Below, piece by piece: positions 53,498-61,781 of a stretch of 64,000 nt of DNA (the first letter of the stretch is position 1; each line of letters opens with the position of its first letter). The notes under the pieces were generated by a model that worked only from the letters and a program-made list of their open reading frames with translations, had not been told where the DNA came from and made no database searches. The position numbers and the translations under genes are program-made. Source of the DNA: Streptomyces fuscichromogenes (GTDB taxonomy: Bacteria > Actinomycetota > Actinomycetes > Streptomycetales > Streptomycetaceae); NCBI RefSeq assembly GCF_014645815.1, contig NZ_BMML01000026.1, forward strand, positions 1-64,000. The letters are read 5' to 3'.

Positions 53498-54994
53498 ATG
53501 GCGTCCAGCCTGACGAAGGACTCGGTCCGACCGGGCACCCCCGGTTCCGAGAAGACCTTCTTCGGCCACCCCCGCGGACTGGCCACTCTCTTCATGACCG
53601 AGATGTGGGAGCGGTTCTCCTACTACGGCATGAAGGCCCTGCTCCCGCTGTACCTGGTCGCTCCCGGCGGCCTGCACATGACCGCGGCCACGGCGACGGC
53701 GATCTACTCCGTGTACCTGTCGCTCGTGTACCTGCTCGCCCTGCCGGGCGGCTGGTTCGCCGACCGTGTCCTCGGCCCCCGCAAGACGGTCGCCGTCGCG
53801 GGCACGGTCATCATGCTCGGTCACCTGACGCTGGCGCTGCCCAGCTCCGGCACCTTCTTCGCCGGCCTCGGCCTGGTCGCCATAGGTTCAGGTCTGCTGA
53901 AGGCCAACATCTCCACGATGGTCGGCCACCTGTACGACGGCCCGGACGACCCGCGCCGTGACGGTGGCTTCACGCTCTTCTACATCGGCATCAACCTGGG
54001 CGCGTTCGCCGCCCCGCTGGTCATCGGCACGGTCGGCGAGAACTACAACTGGCACCTCGGCTTCGCGCTGGCCGCGGTCGGCATGGCGCTGGGCCTGGCC
54101 CAGTTCCTGCTCGGCACCCGCCACCTGAGCTCGCGCTCGGACATCGTCCCCACGCCGCTGTCCGCCGCGGAGAAGAAGGCGACGCTGACGAAGGCCGGCT
54201 TCTGGGCCGCCGTCGCCGCGGTCTTCTACCTCGTCGTCGGTGTCTCCGGCGTCTACACGCTGAACTGGCTGCTGGTCCCGATCACGATCGCCGGTCTGCT
54301 GATCCCGGTCGTCGTCATCGCGCGCATCAAGCGGGACAGGGACCTGGACCGCGCCGAGCAGTCCAAGATGAGCGCCTACATCTGGTTCTTCGTGGCCGCC
54401 GCGGTCTTCTGGATGATCTACGACCAGGGCGGCTCGACCGTCTCCCTGTTCGCCGACGCGTCCGCGAAGAACACGATCTTCGGCTGGAACTTCCCGGTCT
54501 CCTGGTACCAGTCCGTCAACCCGGTCATGATCATGGCGTTCGCGCCGGTGTTCGCCTGGGCGTGGCTGGCGATGGCGCGGCGCGGCAAGGAGCCGAGCAC
54601 GGCCGTGAAGTTCGCCGGTGGCCTGGTGCTGATCGGTGCGTCGTTCTTCCTGTTCCTCGCGCCGCTGTCGATCGCGGACGGCGGTCACAAGGCCGCGGCG
54701 ATGTGGCTGGTCGGGATCTACTTCGTGCAGACCGTGGGTGAGCTGATGCTGTCCCCGGTGGGTCTGTCGGTCACCACCAAGATGGCTCCGGCGAAGTACG
54801 CGTCCCAGATGATGGGCGTGTGGTTCCTGGCGGTCACCGCGGGCGACGCGACGACCGGTCTGCTCTCCATCGCGGGTGTCGACCTGAACAAGACGGGGAT
54901 CGTGACGTTCCAGGCGGTGCTCGCGGTGCTCGCCGGTGTGGCCGTGTGGGTGTACCGGAAGAAGGTGCGGGAGCTCATGGGCGACGTGCACTGA
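53498..54994 (+). CDS. proton-dependent oligopeptide transporter (POT/PTR2)
   Basis: 498 aa, start ATG 53498 with AAGGA upstream. Twelve to fourteen membrane helices. The POT signature in helix 1 is intact: FMTEMWERFSYYGMKALLPLYL contains ExxERFxYY, whose Glu and Arg couple protons. The second signature GGFTLFYIGINLGAFAAPL is also complete. It imports di- and tripeptides in symport with protons. It has a long structured leader and a strong terminator, so it is monocistronic. Confidence 0.96.
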   Translation: MASSLTKDSVRPGTPGSEKTFFGHPRGLATLFMTEMWERFSYYGMKALLPLYLVAPGGLHMTAATATAIYSVYLSLVYLLALPGGWFADRVLGPRKTVAVAGTVIMLGHLTLALPSSGTFFAGLGLVAIGSGLLKANISTMVGHLYDGPDDPRRDGGFTLFYIGINLGAFAAPLVIGTVGENYNWHLGFALAAVGMALGLAQFLLGTRHLSSRSDIVPTPLSAAEKKATLTKAGFWAAVAAVFYLVVGVSGVYTLNWLLVPITIAGLLIPVVVIARIKRDRDLDRAEQSKMSAYIWFFVAAAVFWMIYDQGGSTVSLFADASAKNTIFGWNFPVSWYQSVNPVMIMAFAPVFAWAWLAMARRGKEPSTAVKFAGGLVLIGASFFLFLAPLSIADGGHKAAAMWLVGIYFVQTVGELMLSPVGLSVTTKMAPAKYASQMMGVWFLAVTAGDATTGLLSIAGVDLNKTGIVTFQAVLAVLAGVAVWVYRKKVRELMGDVH

Positions 54995-55006
54995 CGTCTT
55001 CGACGC

Positions 55007-55050
55007 AGGGCCACCGGGATTCTCGGATCCCGGTGGCCCTCGTGCGTTTT
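55007..55050 (+). terminator. intrinsic terminator of the peptide transporter
   Basis: Perfect 14-bp stem AGGGCCACCGGGAT (55007-55020) and ATCCCGGTGGCCCT (55027-55040), 6-nt loop, then CGTGCGTTTT, 12 bp after the stop codon. Confidence 0.85.
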
Positions 55051-55060
55051 CGACTGACGG

Positions 55061-55100
55061 TGCGTGGGGGTTGATCGCGCAGTTCCCCGCGCCCCTAAAG
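55061..55100 (+). repeat. dispersed 3'-end repeat, copy 7 (plus)
   Basis: TGCGTGGGGGTTGAT then the exact core (55076-55095), followed by TAAAG. It lies after the transporter and beyond its terminator, in the same orientation. Confidence 0.85.
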
Positions 55101-55114
55101 GCAAAGGCAGGGGA

Positions 55115-56428
55115 TCACCGTGTCCCCTTTCGAGGCATGAAGGTGAACACGGCGCCACCCAACAGGATCGCCGTTCCCGCCACCAGTCCGAGCGCCTTCA
55201 GCGCGCCATGGCTGTTGTCGCCCGTCTCGGCCAGGCCACCGCTGGTGCTGCTACTGCTGCTCGACGAACCCGACGCGCCGCTCGCCTGTTGCGTCGTGTC
55301 CAGGGTCAGGGAGACCGCCGTCTTCGTCGGTGTGCAGGTCGTGGTCGTGCCGAGGGCCTTGACCGTCAGGACGCCCGGCGACAGGGTCGACTCGCCGCTC
55401 GCCCCCGGCTTGTACGTACCCGTCAGGTCGGGGATCGTGATCGGGTCGCCGGTGTTGATGGCCGAGGAGTTGGTCGGGCCCTCCACATGGACCGTGCCCT
55501 TGTCGGCGCCGCCCAGGACGACCTCCATCGACGGCTTCACCGAGTCCGCCGGGATGGGGGCCGGGCTGTCCATCACCGACCCGTTGAACTTCACGGTGAG
55601 GTCGAAGCTGCCGCCGTCCTTCTTGGCGTTGATCTGCACCGGCGAGGTCGCGCTCTTGTCGCCGAGGGGCGTCTTGCAGGCGTAGGGGATCTTGACCTCC
55701 TTGCCCGTGAAGTCGGTCTGGTCGCTGCCCGTGCCGTCGGAGGCGGACGCGGAGGCCGACGCGGACGCCGACGTGGACGCGGAGGCCGACGCCGACGCCG
55801 AGGCCGAGTCGGAGGGGGACGCCGAGGCCGAGGCCGAGGTGCTGTCCGACGGGCTCGCCGAGTCGCTCGAACCGGTTCCGGTGACCTCGATGGTCGCCGC
55901 CTTCGGCACCGTCTGCGTCGGCGTGCACACGGTGTCCGTCGAGTACGCGTTGACCGTGTACGCGTCCGGCGTGAGCGTCACCTCGCCGGGCGACGTCAGT
56001 TTCAGCTTGCCGGTCATGTCGGACAGCACCATGGCGCCGCCCTTGGGGATCTCCGGGTTCTCGCGCGGCCCCTGCATGGCGATGTCGGCGGTCTGGGCAC
56101 CGGCCGCCTTGAGCGTGCCGGACGGCTGGACCTTGTTCTTCTCGATGACGATGATGTCCGGGTTCTTGGACGCGGCCTGCACGAACTTCCAGGTGATGTC
56201 GACGGTGTCGCCGACCTTCGCGGCGGCGGGCGCGGTGATCTCGACCTTGGTGGTGCCGTCGACCGGGTCGGCGACCGCCGCGGGCGGTACGCAGTGGGTG
56301 GCGTAGGACACCTCGGCCGCCTGGGCGGTCCCCGCGGTCGCGCCGAGCAGGGCGCCCGCCCCGGCGAGGACCAGGGCGGCCGCCGCCGCGCCCGCTCTGG
56401 CCGGTACCGGTGTCACTCTCCTTCGCAT
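55115..56428 (-). CDS. sortase-anchored (LAETG) surface protein with Ser/Ala repeat linker
   Basis: 437 aa, start ATG 56428. Signal peptide (about 1-37, MRRRVTPVPARAGAAAAALV to AQA). Two beta-rich modules of about 130 residues, each beginning with a Cys-containing strand and ending CTPT, are joined by a Ser/Ala/Asp linker (SASASASP-type, about 205-255). The C-terminus has LAETG, a hydrophobic helix and RKGTR: a sorting signal of the LAxTG type used by class E sortases in Streptomyces. It would be covalently fixed to the wall. Start 2 bp after the previous gene's stop, so coupled to it. Confidence 0.88.
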   Translation of the reverse strand: MRRRVTPVPARAGAAAAALVLAGAGALLGATAGTAQAAEVSYATHCVPPAAVADPVDGTTKVEITAPAAAKVGDTVDITWKFVQAASKNPDIIVIEKNKVQPSGTLKAAGAQTADIAMQGPRENPEIPKGGAMVLSDMTGKLKLTSPGEVTLTPDAYTVNAYSTDTVCTPTQTVPKAATIEVTGTGSSDSASPSDSTSASASASPSDSASASASASASTSASASASASASDGTGSDQTDFTGKEVKIPYACKTPLGDKSATSPVQINAKKDGGSFDLTVKFNGSVMDSPAPIPADSVKPSMEVVLGGADKGTVHVEGPTNSSAINTGDPITIPDLTGTYKPGASGESTLSPGVLTVKALGTTTTCTPTKTAVSLTLDTTQQASGASGSSSSSSSTSGGLAETGDNSHGALKALGLVAGTAILLGGAVFTFMPRKGTR

Positions 56429-56430
56429 GA

Positions 56431-57537
56431 TCACGTGGGTCCTTTCGTCGTCGGAGTCGTGGGACTCGTGGAACTGTCGTCGTGCGGTGCGGAGAGCCGG
56501 CCGGCCGTCGCGCCCGGATCCGAGTCCGGGGTGAACCACGGCAGGGTCGAGGGGGTGGAGGTCGTCGCGGGCGCGGGCGCGGGCTCCGGCGTGCGCAGGT
56601 GCGGCACGCGCAGGACCGGGCGGGGTACCCCCCGGTGCCGGATGCCGCCGGCGCGGGGCGGCCGTACCCGGTCCACCACGGCCATGCCGATGCGGAAGAC
56701 CGCGGCCGGGACGACCACGCAGAGCAGGATCCAGAAGACGGTCACGCCCCAGGGGCGGCCGACGCCCCAGGGCTCCTGGGCGAGCGACCTGCCGTCGTAC
56801 CTGAGGGAGACGGTGTAGTCGCCGTGCGCCCCGGCGGAGAGTTCGACGGGCAGTTCGACCTGGGCCTTCCTGCCGGGCGCGAGGGTGCCGTGCCACTGCT
56901 GCTCGTCCCACTGGGGCGCGAACACGCCGTGTGCGGTGCCGACCTGGAAGACGGGGTCCTTGAGGGTGGAGGTGCCCGCGTTGCCGATGGTGAAGACGAG
57001 GGTGCGGGACGGGGGCGCGCCGAACCAGGTCAGCAGGCCCGAGGAGCCGTCGAGGCGGATGTCGGTGAGCATCGACAGGCGACCGCCGGTGGACTCTGCG
57101 GGCAGCGCCTCGACGGGGTGTCCGGCGACCTCGAAGGCGGCGTCCGCGGCGGCACCGGCGCCGGTCACGGTGGCCACGTGCACCACACAGGGGCAGGGAG
57201 CCGGCGGTTCGGCGACCGGGAGCTGCTTGCTGAAGCCGCCGTTCGCGTCGGTGGTGACGGCCCGTCCGTCGGCGTTGGCGCAGGAGTTGGTGCCGCCGAT
57301 CACTCCCCGGGACGGGCTGGACCGACCGCAGATCAGCATCATCAGCAGGGTGTGCGGCCGCCAGCCGGTGCCGCTGACGGTGACCGTGTCCCCGGTGCCG
57401 GCCTGGGACTTGGACACCTTGACGGCCGGGCCGTCGGCGGCTGCCGCCATGGGCACGAGGAGCAGCGAGAACACCGCCGCCAGCGCCGTCAGTGCCGCCA
57501 GCACCGGGACCGGTCTCGGGACCGCACGCACCCTCAC
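56431..57537 (-). CDS. secreted membrane-anchored protein with beta-sandwich domain (neocarzinostatin-like possible)
   Basis: 368 aa, start GTG or ATG at 57537 (MRVRAVPRPVPVLAALTAL). Signal peptide about 1-33. A first beta domain (about 37-135; VKVSKSQAGTGDTVTVSGTGW) with Cys pairs resembles neocarzinostatin-type Ig-like modules. A second beta domain leads to one TM helix (about 270-293, WGVTVFWILLCVVVPAAV) and a basic Pro/Thr-rich cytoplasmic tail. Its start overlaps the upstream gene's stop (57534-57537), so it belongs to the surface-protein operon. Exact role unknown. Confidence 0.7.
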   Translation of the reverse strand: MRVRAVPRPVPVLAALTALAAVFSLLLVPMAAAADGPAVKVSKSQAGTGDTVTVSGTGWRPHTLLMMLICGRSSPSRGVIGGTNSCANADGRAVTTDANGGFSKQLPVAEPPAPCPCVVHVATVTGAGAAADAAFEVAGHPVEALPAESTGGRLSMLTDIRLDGSSGLLTWFGAPPSRTLVFTIGNAGTSTLKDPVFQVGTAHGVFAPQWDEQQWHGTLAPGRKAQVELPVELSAGAHGDYTVSLRYDGRSLAQEPWGVGRPWGVTVFWILLCVVVPAAVFRIGMAVVDRVRPPRAGGIRHRGVPRPVLRVPHLRTPEPAPAPATTSTPSTLPWFTPDSDPGATAGRLSAPHDDSSTSPTTPTTKGPT

Positions 57538-58379
57538 CTCGCTGCTCCTGTCGGCTCGACGTCCATGGAACGGGGTTCGGCCGCCTTTTCGGCCCGCCGC
57601 CCGCGCAGTCGTACGACCGTCAGGGCGGCCCCCGCGACGAGCGCGCCCATGGCCCCCGGGACCGCGGCCCGGGGCACGAACCGTGCCTCGGTGTCCGCCG
57701 TGCCGTGGGCGCCGCCCGCGGCCGTCGCCGTCAGCCGGACGTCGGCCGCGTCCAGCGCGGGGTGGCCGGGCCAGGGCTCGCTGAGTTCGGTGCGGGTGCC
57801 CGGGGCCAGGCGGACCGGGAGAACGCGCGGGCCCCGGTCCAGCAGGACCCGGCCGAAGAGCCCCTGGGCGCGCACCGAGAGCTTCGGCACGAGCACCGTC
57901 GTACCCCGGTTGACCAGCTCGTACGTGATGCGGTCACCGTGCACGGCGAGGTGTTCGACGGTCAGCGCAAAGAGCGCGGGGCCACCGACGCGCAGCCGGA
58001 CGCGGGCGGTGACGGTGCGGCCGTCGGTGGCCTTCGCGACGAGTTCGCCGGGGCGGTCGCCGGGCGCCGCGCCGGTCGGGACCGTGATGGTGAAGGGCAC
58101 GTCGGCGCGGGTGCGGGCGGGGACCCGGACGGTCGGCTCGGCGAAGGTGACGGGGACCCCGGTACCGGTCAGCCGGACCGTGACCGGGTGCCCGCCGGGG
58201 TTCGTCACCGACACGATGTCCTGGAGGACCGCCCCGGGGGCGCCCTCGGCGTAGCAGGCGGGGCGGCCGCCGGCGGGCGCGAGGGACCAGCTCTCGGCGG
58301 CCGCGGCTCGGGGTGCGGTCGCGAGCAGGGTCAGCAGGGTCGGCCCCAGCACCTGGGCGACGGACGCGACGGACGGCAT
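57534..58379 (-). CDS. secreted/membrane hypothetical protein of the surface-protein operon
   Basis: 281 aa, start 58379 (MPSVASVAQVLGPTLLTLLA). Signal peptide about 1-28, then beta-rich Ig-like modules (VSVTNPGGHPVTVRLTGTGVPVTF, RVPARTRADVPFTITVPTGAAPGDRPGELVAKA). These read like the DUF916/WxL-associated or alpha-galactosidase NEW3-type folds. A late TM helix (about 240-258, VPGAMGALVAGAALTVV) and an Arg-rich tail follow. It has no sortase motif. It lies 40 bp after the LPKTG gene and overlaps the next gene. Confidence 0.68.
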   Translation of the reverse strand: MPSVASVAQVLGPTLLTLLATAPRAAAAESWSLAPAGGRPACYAEGAPGAVLQDIVSVTNPGGHPVTVRLTGTGVPVTFAEPTVRVPARTRADVPFTITVPTGAAPGDRPGELVAKATDGRTVTARVRLRVGGPALFALTVEHLAVHGDRITYELVNRGTTVLVPKLSVRAQGLFGRVLLDRGPRVLPVRLAPGTRTELSEPWPGHPALDAADVRLTATAAGGAHGTADTEARFVPRAAVPGAMGALVAGAALTVVRLRGRRAEKAAEPRSMDVEPTGAAR

Positions 58380-58419
58380 GGGCGGCTCCCAGCGGTCGGA
58401 CCCGGAAGGTCCCGGAAGG

Positions 58420-59121
58420 TCAGCGGCGTGCGGTCTGGTTCCGCCGGGTCAGCCAGAGCGTGCCGGCCGCGCCCGCGAGCAGCACGGTGCCGCCCAGGGT
58501 GCCGAGGGCGACGAACGAGTCCTCGGGTCCGGTCTTGGGGAGGGTGCCGCCGGAGTCGGTGCCGGTGCTGCCGGACGAGGACGAGCCGGAACCGCTCGAA
58601 CCACCGCTCGCCGCGGTCACGTCCAGGGTCAGGGACGGGCCGGGGCTGTTGGTGGGCGTGCAGGTGGTCGTCGTACCGAGCGCCTTGATGGTCAGCGTGC
58701 CCGCCGTGAACGTCACCTTGCCGGACTTCTCCGGGGTGTAGGTGCCGCTCAAGTCGTTGATCTTGATGGGGGTGTTGGCGGGGATCGCGGCCTGGTTGGC
58801 GGCGCCGGTGACCTTGACGGTCCCGCTGTCGGCGCCGCCGAGCTGGACGGTGGCGCTCGGGGTCATCGCGCCCTTGCCGAGTTCGACGGGGCTGGAGGAG
58901 ACGCCCTTCTGCCAGGACATCGTGATCTTGTAGCCGCTGCCGCTCTTGACGCCCTTGATGTCGATCGGGGAGACGGCGCTCTTGGGGCCGATCGGCGTCT
59001 TGCACTGGTAGTTGACGTTCACGACGGTGGCGTGCGCCGCGGGGGCGGTCAGCAGCACCGCCGACCCGGCCAGGGCGGCGGCGGACGCGAGCACGGCGGT
59101 ACGTTTCGGGTACGACGACAC
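58420..59121 (-). CDS. sortase-anchored (LPKTG) surface protein
   Basis: 233 aa, start GTG 59121 (VSSYPKRTAVLASAAALAG) after GGGGTGGA. Signal peptide about 1-32, one beta-rich module (about 33-165: NVNYQCKTPIGPKSAVSPIDIKG to TTTCTPTNSPG), a Ser/Gly linker, and a complete sorting signal LPKTG + hydrophobic helix + RRNQTARR. The module is clearly related to the second module of the LAETG protein (same CKTP and TTTCTPT landmarks). It is first gene of the operon. A TTGACG (59166-59171, minus strand) may be the -35 of its promoter. Confidence 0.88.
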   Translation of the reverse strand: MSSYPKRTAVLASAAALAGSAVLLTAPAAHATVVNVNYQCKTPIGPKSAVSPIDIKGVKSGSGYKITMSWQKGVSSSPVELGKGAMTPSATVQLGGADSGTVKVTGAANQAAIPANTPIKINDLSGTYTPEKSGKVTFTAGTLTIKALGTTTTCTPTNSPGPSLTLDVTAASGGSSGSGSSSSGSTGTDSGGTLPKTGPEDSFVALGTLGGTVLLAGAAGTLWLTRRNQTARR

Positions 59122-59228
59122 GGTCGGTCCACCCCATTCGTTACTGACGAGGTATCAGATTCGGCCGTCAAGGTACGCCGGGGCCCATGAGGAGGGAAGA
59201 GAAAGGGCGTGGCGGAACTGTGGGGATA

Positions 59229-59280
59229 CCGAAGCGCCCCGTAAGGGGCGCGGGGAACTGCGCGACCAGCCCGCACCGGC
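59229..59280 (-). repeat. dispersed 3'-end repeat, copy 8 (minus)
   Basis: Minus orientation, exact core at 59245-59264, with the GCGCCCCTTACGGGGCGC hairpin end intact (59233-59250). It lies 62 nt after the stop of the anti-sigma gene, in that gene's orientation. Confidence 0.85.
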
Positions 59281-59325
59281 CGTCAGCCGAAAACAACTCG
59301 GCGCCCCCTTACGCCGACGCCCCCC

Positions 59326-59844
59326 TTACGCCGGCGCCCCCAACTCCGCCCACACCGTCTTGCCGGCCGCCCCCGCCGTCCGCACAACCCCCCAGTCCAG
59401 ACAGAGCCGTTGGACGATGAACATGCCGTGGCCGCCCGGCCGTCCCGCCCGGTGCGGCGTCCGCGGCGCCGGCTGCCCGCCGCCCCGGTCGGACACCTCC
59501 ACCCGGATCACCTTCTTGTCGCAGGCCAGGAACAGCTCGTCCGGCCCCTCCGCGTGCAGGCACGCGTTCGTGACGAGTTCGGAGACGACGAGCAGTACGT
59601 CCTCGGCGGCGGCCCTGCGGTCGGCGGTCGCGGCCGGCAGCCACCCCCACGCGTACAGCGCCTGGCGGGTGAAGTCGCGGGCGAGCGGCACCACCCCGCT
59701 CTCGCCGTGCAGGCGCAGCCTGCGGACCTGACGACCCCCCGTCGAGGCGGACGGCCCGTCGGGCGCCGCCCCCTCGGACATCCCCGAAGCGCCGCTGGGC
59801 TCCGGGCCGCGGTCGCCCGGCGGGTAAGGCCGGGTGGTGCTCAT
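59326..59844 (-). CDS. anti-sigma factor / RsbW-type serine kinase (ATP-binding)
   Basis: 172 aa, start ATG 59844. HATPase_c domain (about 55-172) with N box LLVVSELVTNACLHA, G1 VEVSDRGGGQP and G2 GGHGMFIVQRLCLDWG. A flexible Gly/Ser N-terminus of about 38 residues. In the partner-switch scheme such a protein binds and silences a SigB/F-type sigma factor, or phosphorylates the STAS antagonist. The STAS gene and a sigma gene of this type are adjacent, matching the SigI module I recall from S. coelicolor. Confidence 0.88.
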   Translation of the reverse strand: MSTTRPYPPGDRGPEPSGASGMSEGAAPDGPSASTGGRQVRRLRLHGESGVVPLARDFTRQALYAWGWLPAATADRRAAAEDVLLVVSELVTNACLHAEGPDELFLACDKKVIRVEVSDRGGGQPAPRTPHRAGRPGGHGMFIVQRLCLDWGVVRTAGAAGKTVWAELGAPA

Positions 59845-60036
59845 CAGCGCTTCACCTCACCGTTTCACCGGTTCACATGGAAAAAATCGCGTTGCCGTGG
59901 TCCGTACGGGAATCTGTACGTGCCGGTCGGCACGATCGACTCGGCCAGGGGCCGGGGCGGGCGCCGACAGATCCAGGATCTCTCCTGCCCGAGCGATCCA
60001 CAGGAACACCCCCCGGTTCCGGGCGCCGGCCGGGGC

Positions 60037-60432
60037 TCAGCCCTCGCCGCCGGCCGTGCCGTCGTCGTCGGCCAGTGCGGCCTCGACGGAGTCGTGGACG
60101 GTGAAGACCGCGTCGGCCCCCGTGATCTCGAAGACCCGGGCGACGACGGGCAGCATCCCGGCGAGGTGTACCCCGCCTCCGGCGGCCTCGGCCCGGAGCC
60201 GGGCGCCGAGCAGCACGTTCAGCCCGGTGGAGTCACAGAACTCAAGGCGTGAGCAGTCGACGACAAGGCGGGCGAACCCCTTGTCGAGGAGATCGTCGAG
60301 CGGCTCGCGCAGCAGGTCCGCGGTGTGGTGATCGAGCTCACCCGCCGGAGTCACAACGGCGCTGGAGCCCGCTTCCCGCACCTCCACCAGCAGCCGGCCC
60401 GACTGTGCGCTGCCGACCGTCCCGTGGTCCAT
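60037..60432 (-). CDS. anti-anti-sigma factor (STAS domain)
   Basis: 131 aa, start ATG 60432 (MDHGTVGSAQSGRLLVEV). STAS fold with AVVTPAGELDHHTADLLREPL and the phosphorylatable Ser at position 68 in CSRLEFCDSTGLNVLLG. When unphosphorylated it would bind the anti-sigma factor and free the sigma factor. The anti-sigma gene follows 192 bp downstream on the same strand; the sigma gene is divergent. Confidence 0.92.
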   Translation of the reverse strand: MDHGTVGSAQSGRLLVEVREAGSSAVVTPAGELDHHTADLLREPLDDLLDKGFARLVVDCSRLEFCDSTGLNVLLGARLRAEAAGGGVHLAGMLPVVARVFEITGADAVFTVHDSVEAALADDDGTAGGEG

Positions 60433-60739
60433 TGCCGTCTCTCTCCCGAGGTCGTGACCGCTTCCGCCACCGTCCGACCGTTGTCCGACGATGCCCACCG
60501 ATGTCCGCCGAACGCCGTGCCGACGCCCTCGAACATTACGCCTTCTGCACGTAACCCGACACCCGAACAACCTCTCGGAACAGGACATATGCTAATAGAA
60601 CGGACTTGCGAGTGGCTCGGCGGAGCGGGTAGGGCTAGTAGGGACACGAAAACCGACCACGGCCGGCTTTGGAGGCGCCGCACACCGCAGTGCACGCACG
60701 GCTTCGGCAGCCTGATTGCCGAGAACGACGGAGGACACC
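60433..60739. other. 307-bp divergent promoter region of the sigma/anti-anti-sigma genes
   Basis: It contains GGGTAG (60629-60634), a SigB/F-like -10, but no GTTT -35 at the right distance. TATGCTAATAG near 60587 is an AT patch. No assignment beyond promoter region can be supported. Confidence 0.4.
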
Positions 60740-61633
60740 ATGTCACCCCGGCTCGACGCCTCGAACGCCCCGACGACGACGTCGACACCCCCACCGGAAC
60801 CACTGGATGCCATCCAGGGATTCTTCGACGAGCTCGGACTCCCGGAGATCCCCCCGTACGACGAGGTCGACGCGGTGGACGCGCGGGCCCTGTCCAAGAC
60901 CCTCTTCGCGCGGCTGGAGTCGCTGGAGGAAGGCACCCACGCCTACTCGTACGTCCGCAACACCCTGGTCGAACTGAACCTCGCCCTGGTGAAGTTCGCG
61001 GCCTCCCGCTTCCGCTCCCGCAGCGAGCCGATGGAGGACATCGTCCAGGTCGGCACCATCGGCCTGATCAAGGCGATCGACCGCTTCGAGCTCTCCCGCG
61101 GCGTCGAGTTCCCCACCTTCGCGATGCCGACGATCATCGGTGAGATCAAGCGTTTCTTCCGCGACACGTCATGGTCGGTACGTGTCCCGCGCCGCCTCCA
61201 GGAGCTCCGCCTGGACCTCGCCAAGGCGGGCGACGAACTCGCCCAGAAGCTGGACCGCGCCCCCACCGTCGCGGAACTCGCGGAACGCCTCGGCCTCTCC
61301 GCCGAGGAGGTCGTCGAGGGCATGACGGCCTCCAACGCCTACACCGCCTCCTCCCTGGACGCACAGCCCGAGGAGGACGAGTCCGAGGGCGCCCTGGCGG
61401 ACCGCATCGGCTACGAGGACCACGGCCTGGAGGGCATCGAGTACATCGAGTCCCTGAAGCCCCTCATCGCCGGACTCCCGCCCAGGGACCGCACCATCCT
61501 CTCCCTCCGCTTCGTCGCGGGCATGACCCAGTCGGAGATCGGCGACGAACTCGGGATCTCCCAGATGCACGTGTCCCGCCTGTTGTCCCGGACCCTCGTA
61601 CAGCTGCGCAAGGCGCTGACCCTGGAGGAATAG
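60740..61633 (+). CDS. sigI: RNA polymerase sigma factor, SigB/SigF/SigG family
   Basis: 297 aa, start ATG 60740 with GGAGGA upstream. Region 2 (about 80-145): VELNLALVKFAASRFRSRSEPMEDIVQVGTIGLIKAIDRFE...FPTFAMPTIIGEIKRFFRDTSWSVRVPRR. Region 3 (about 150-215): ELRLDLAKAGDELAQKLDRAPTVAELAERLG. Region 4 (about 235-297): LPPRDRTILSLRFVAGMTQSEIGDELGISQMHVSRLLSRTL. This is the stress/development sigma family. The symbol rests on remembered gene order with the anti-sigma pair and hutI, so treat it as tentative. Confidence 0.9.
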   Translation: MSPRLDASNAPTTTSTPPPEPLDAIQGFFDELGLPEIPPYDEVDAVDARALSKTLFARLESLEEGTHAYSYVRNTLVELNLALVKFAASRFRSRSEPMEDIVQVGTIGLIKAIDRFELSRGVEFPTFAMPTIIGEIKRFFRDTSWSVRVPRRLQELRLDLAKAGDELAQKLDRAPTVAELAERLGLSAEEVVEGMTASNAYTASSLDAQPEEDESEGALADRIGYEDHGLEGIEYIESLKPLIAGLPPRDRTILSLRFVAGMTQSEIGDELGISQMHVSRLLSRTLVQLRKALTLEE

Positions 61634-61781
61634 GCCCGGCCGGACCGCCCCGCCGCCGGAGCGACGGCGGTCCCTCCGCCACGGCCCGCCACGTCTTTGG
61701 CCAAAGCTCCCCCGCTACCGCACGTCACACCCCAAACTGGCCGGTACGTCAGGAAGGACGGCCCGCGGGAAGGGGTGCACG

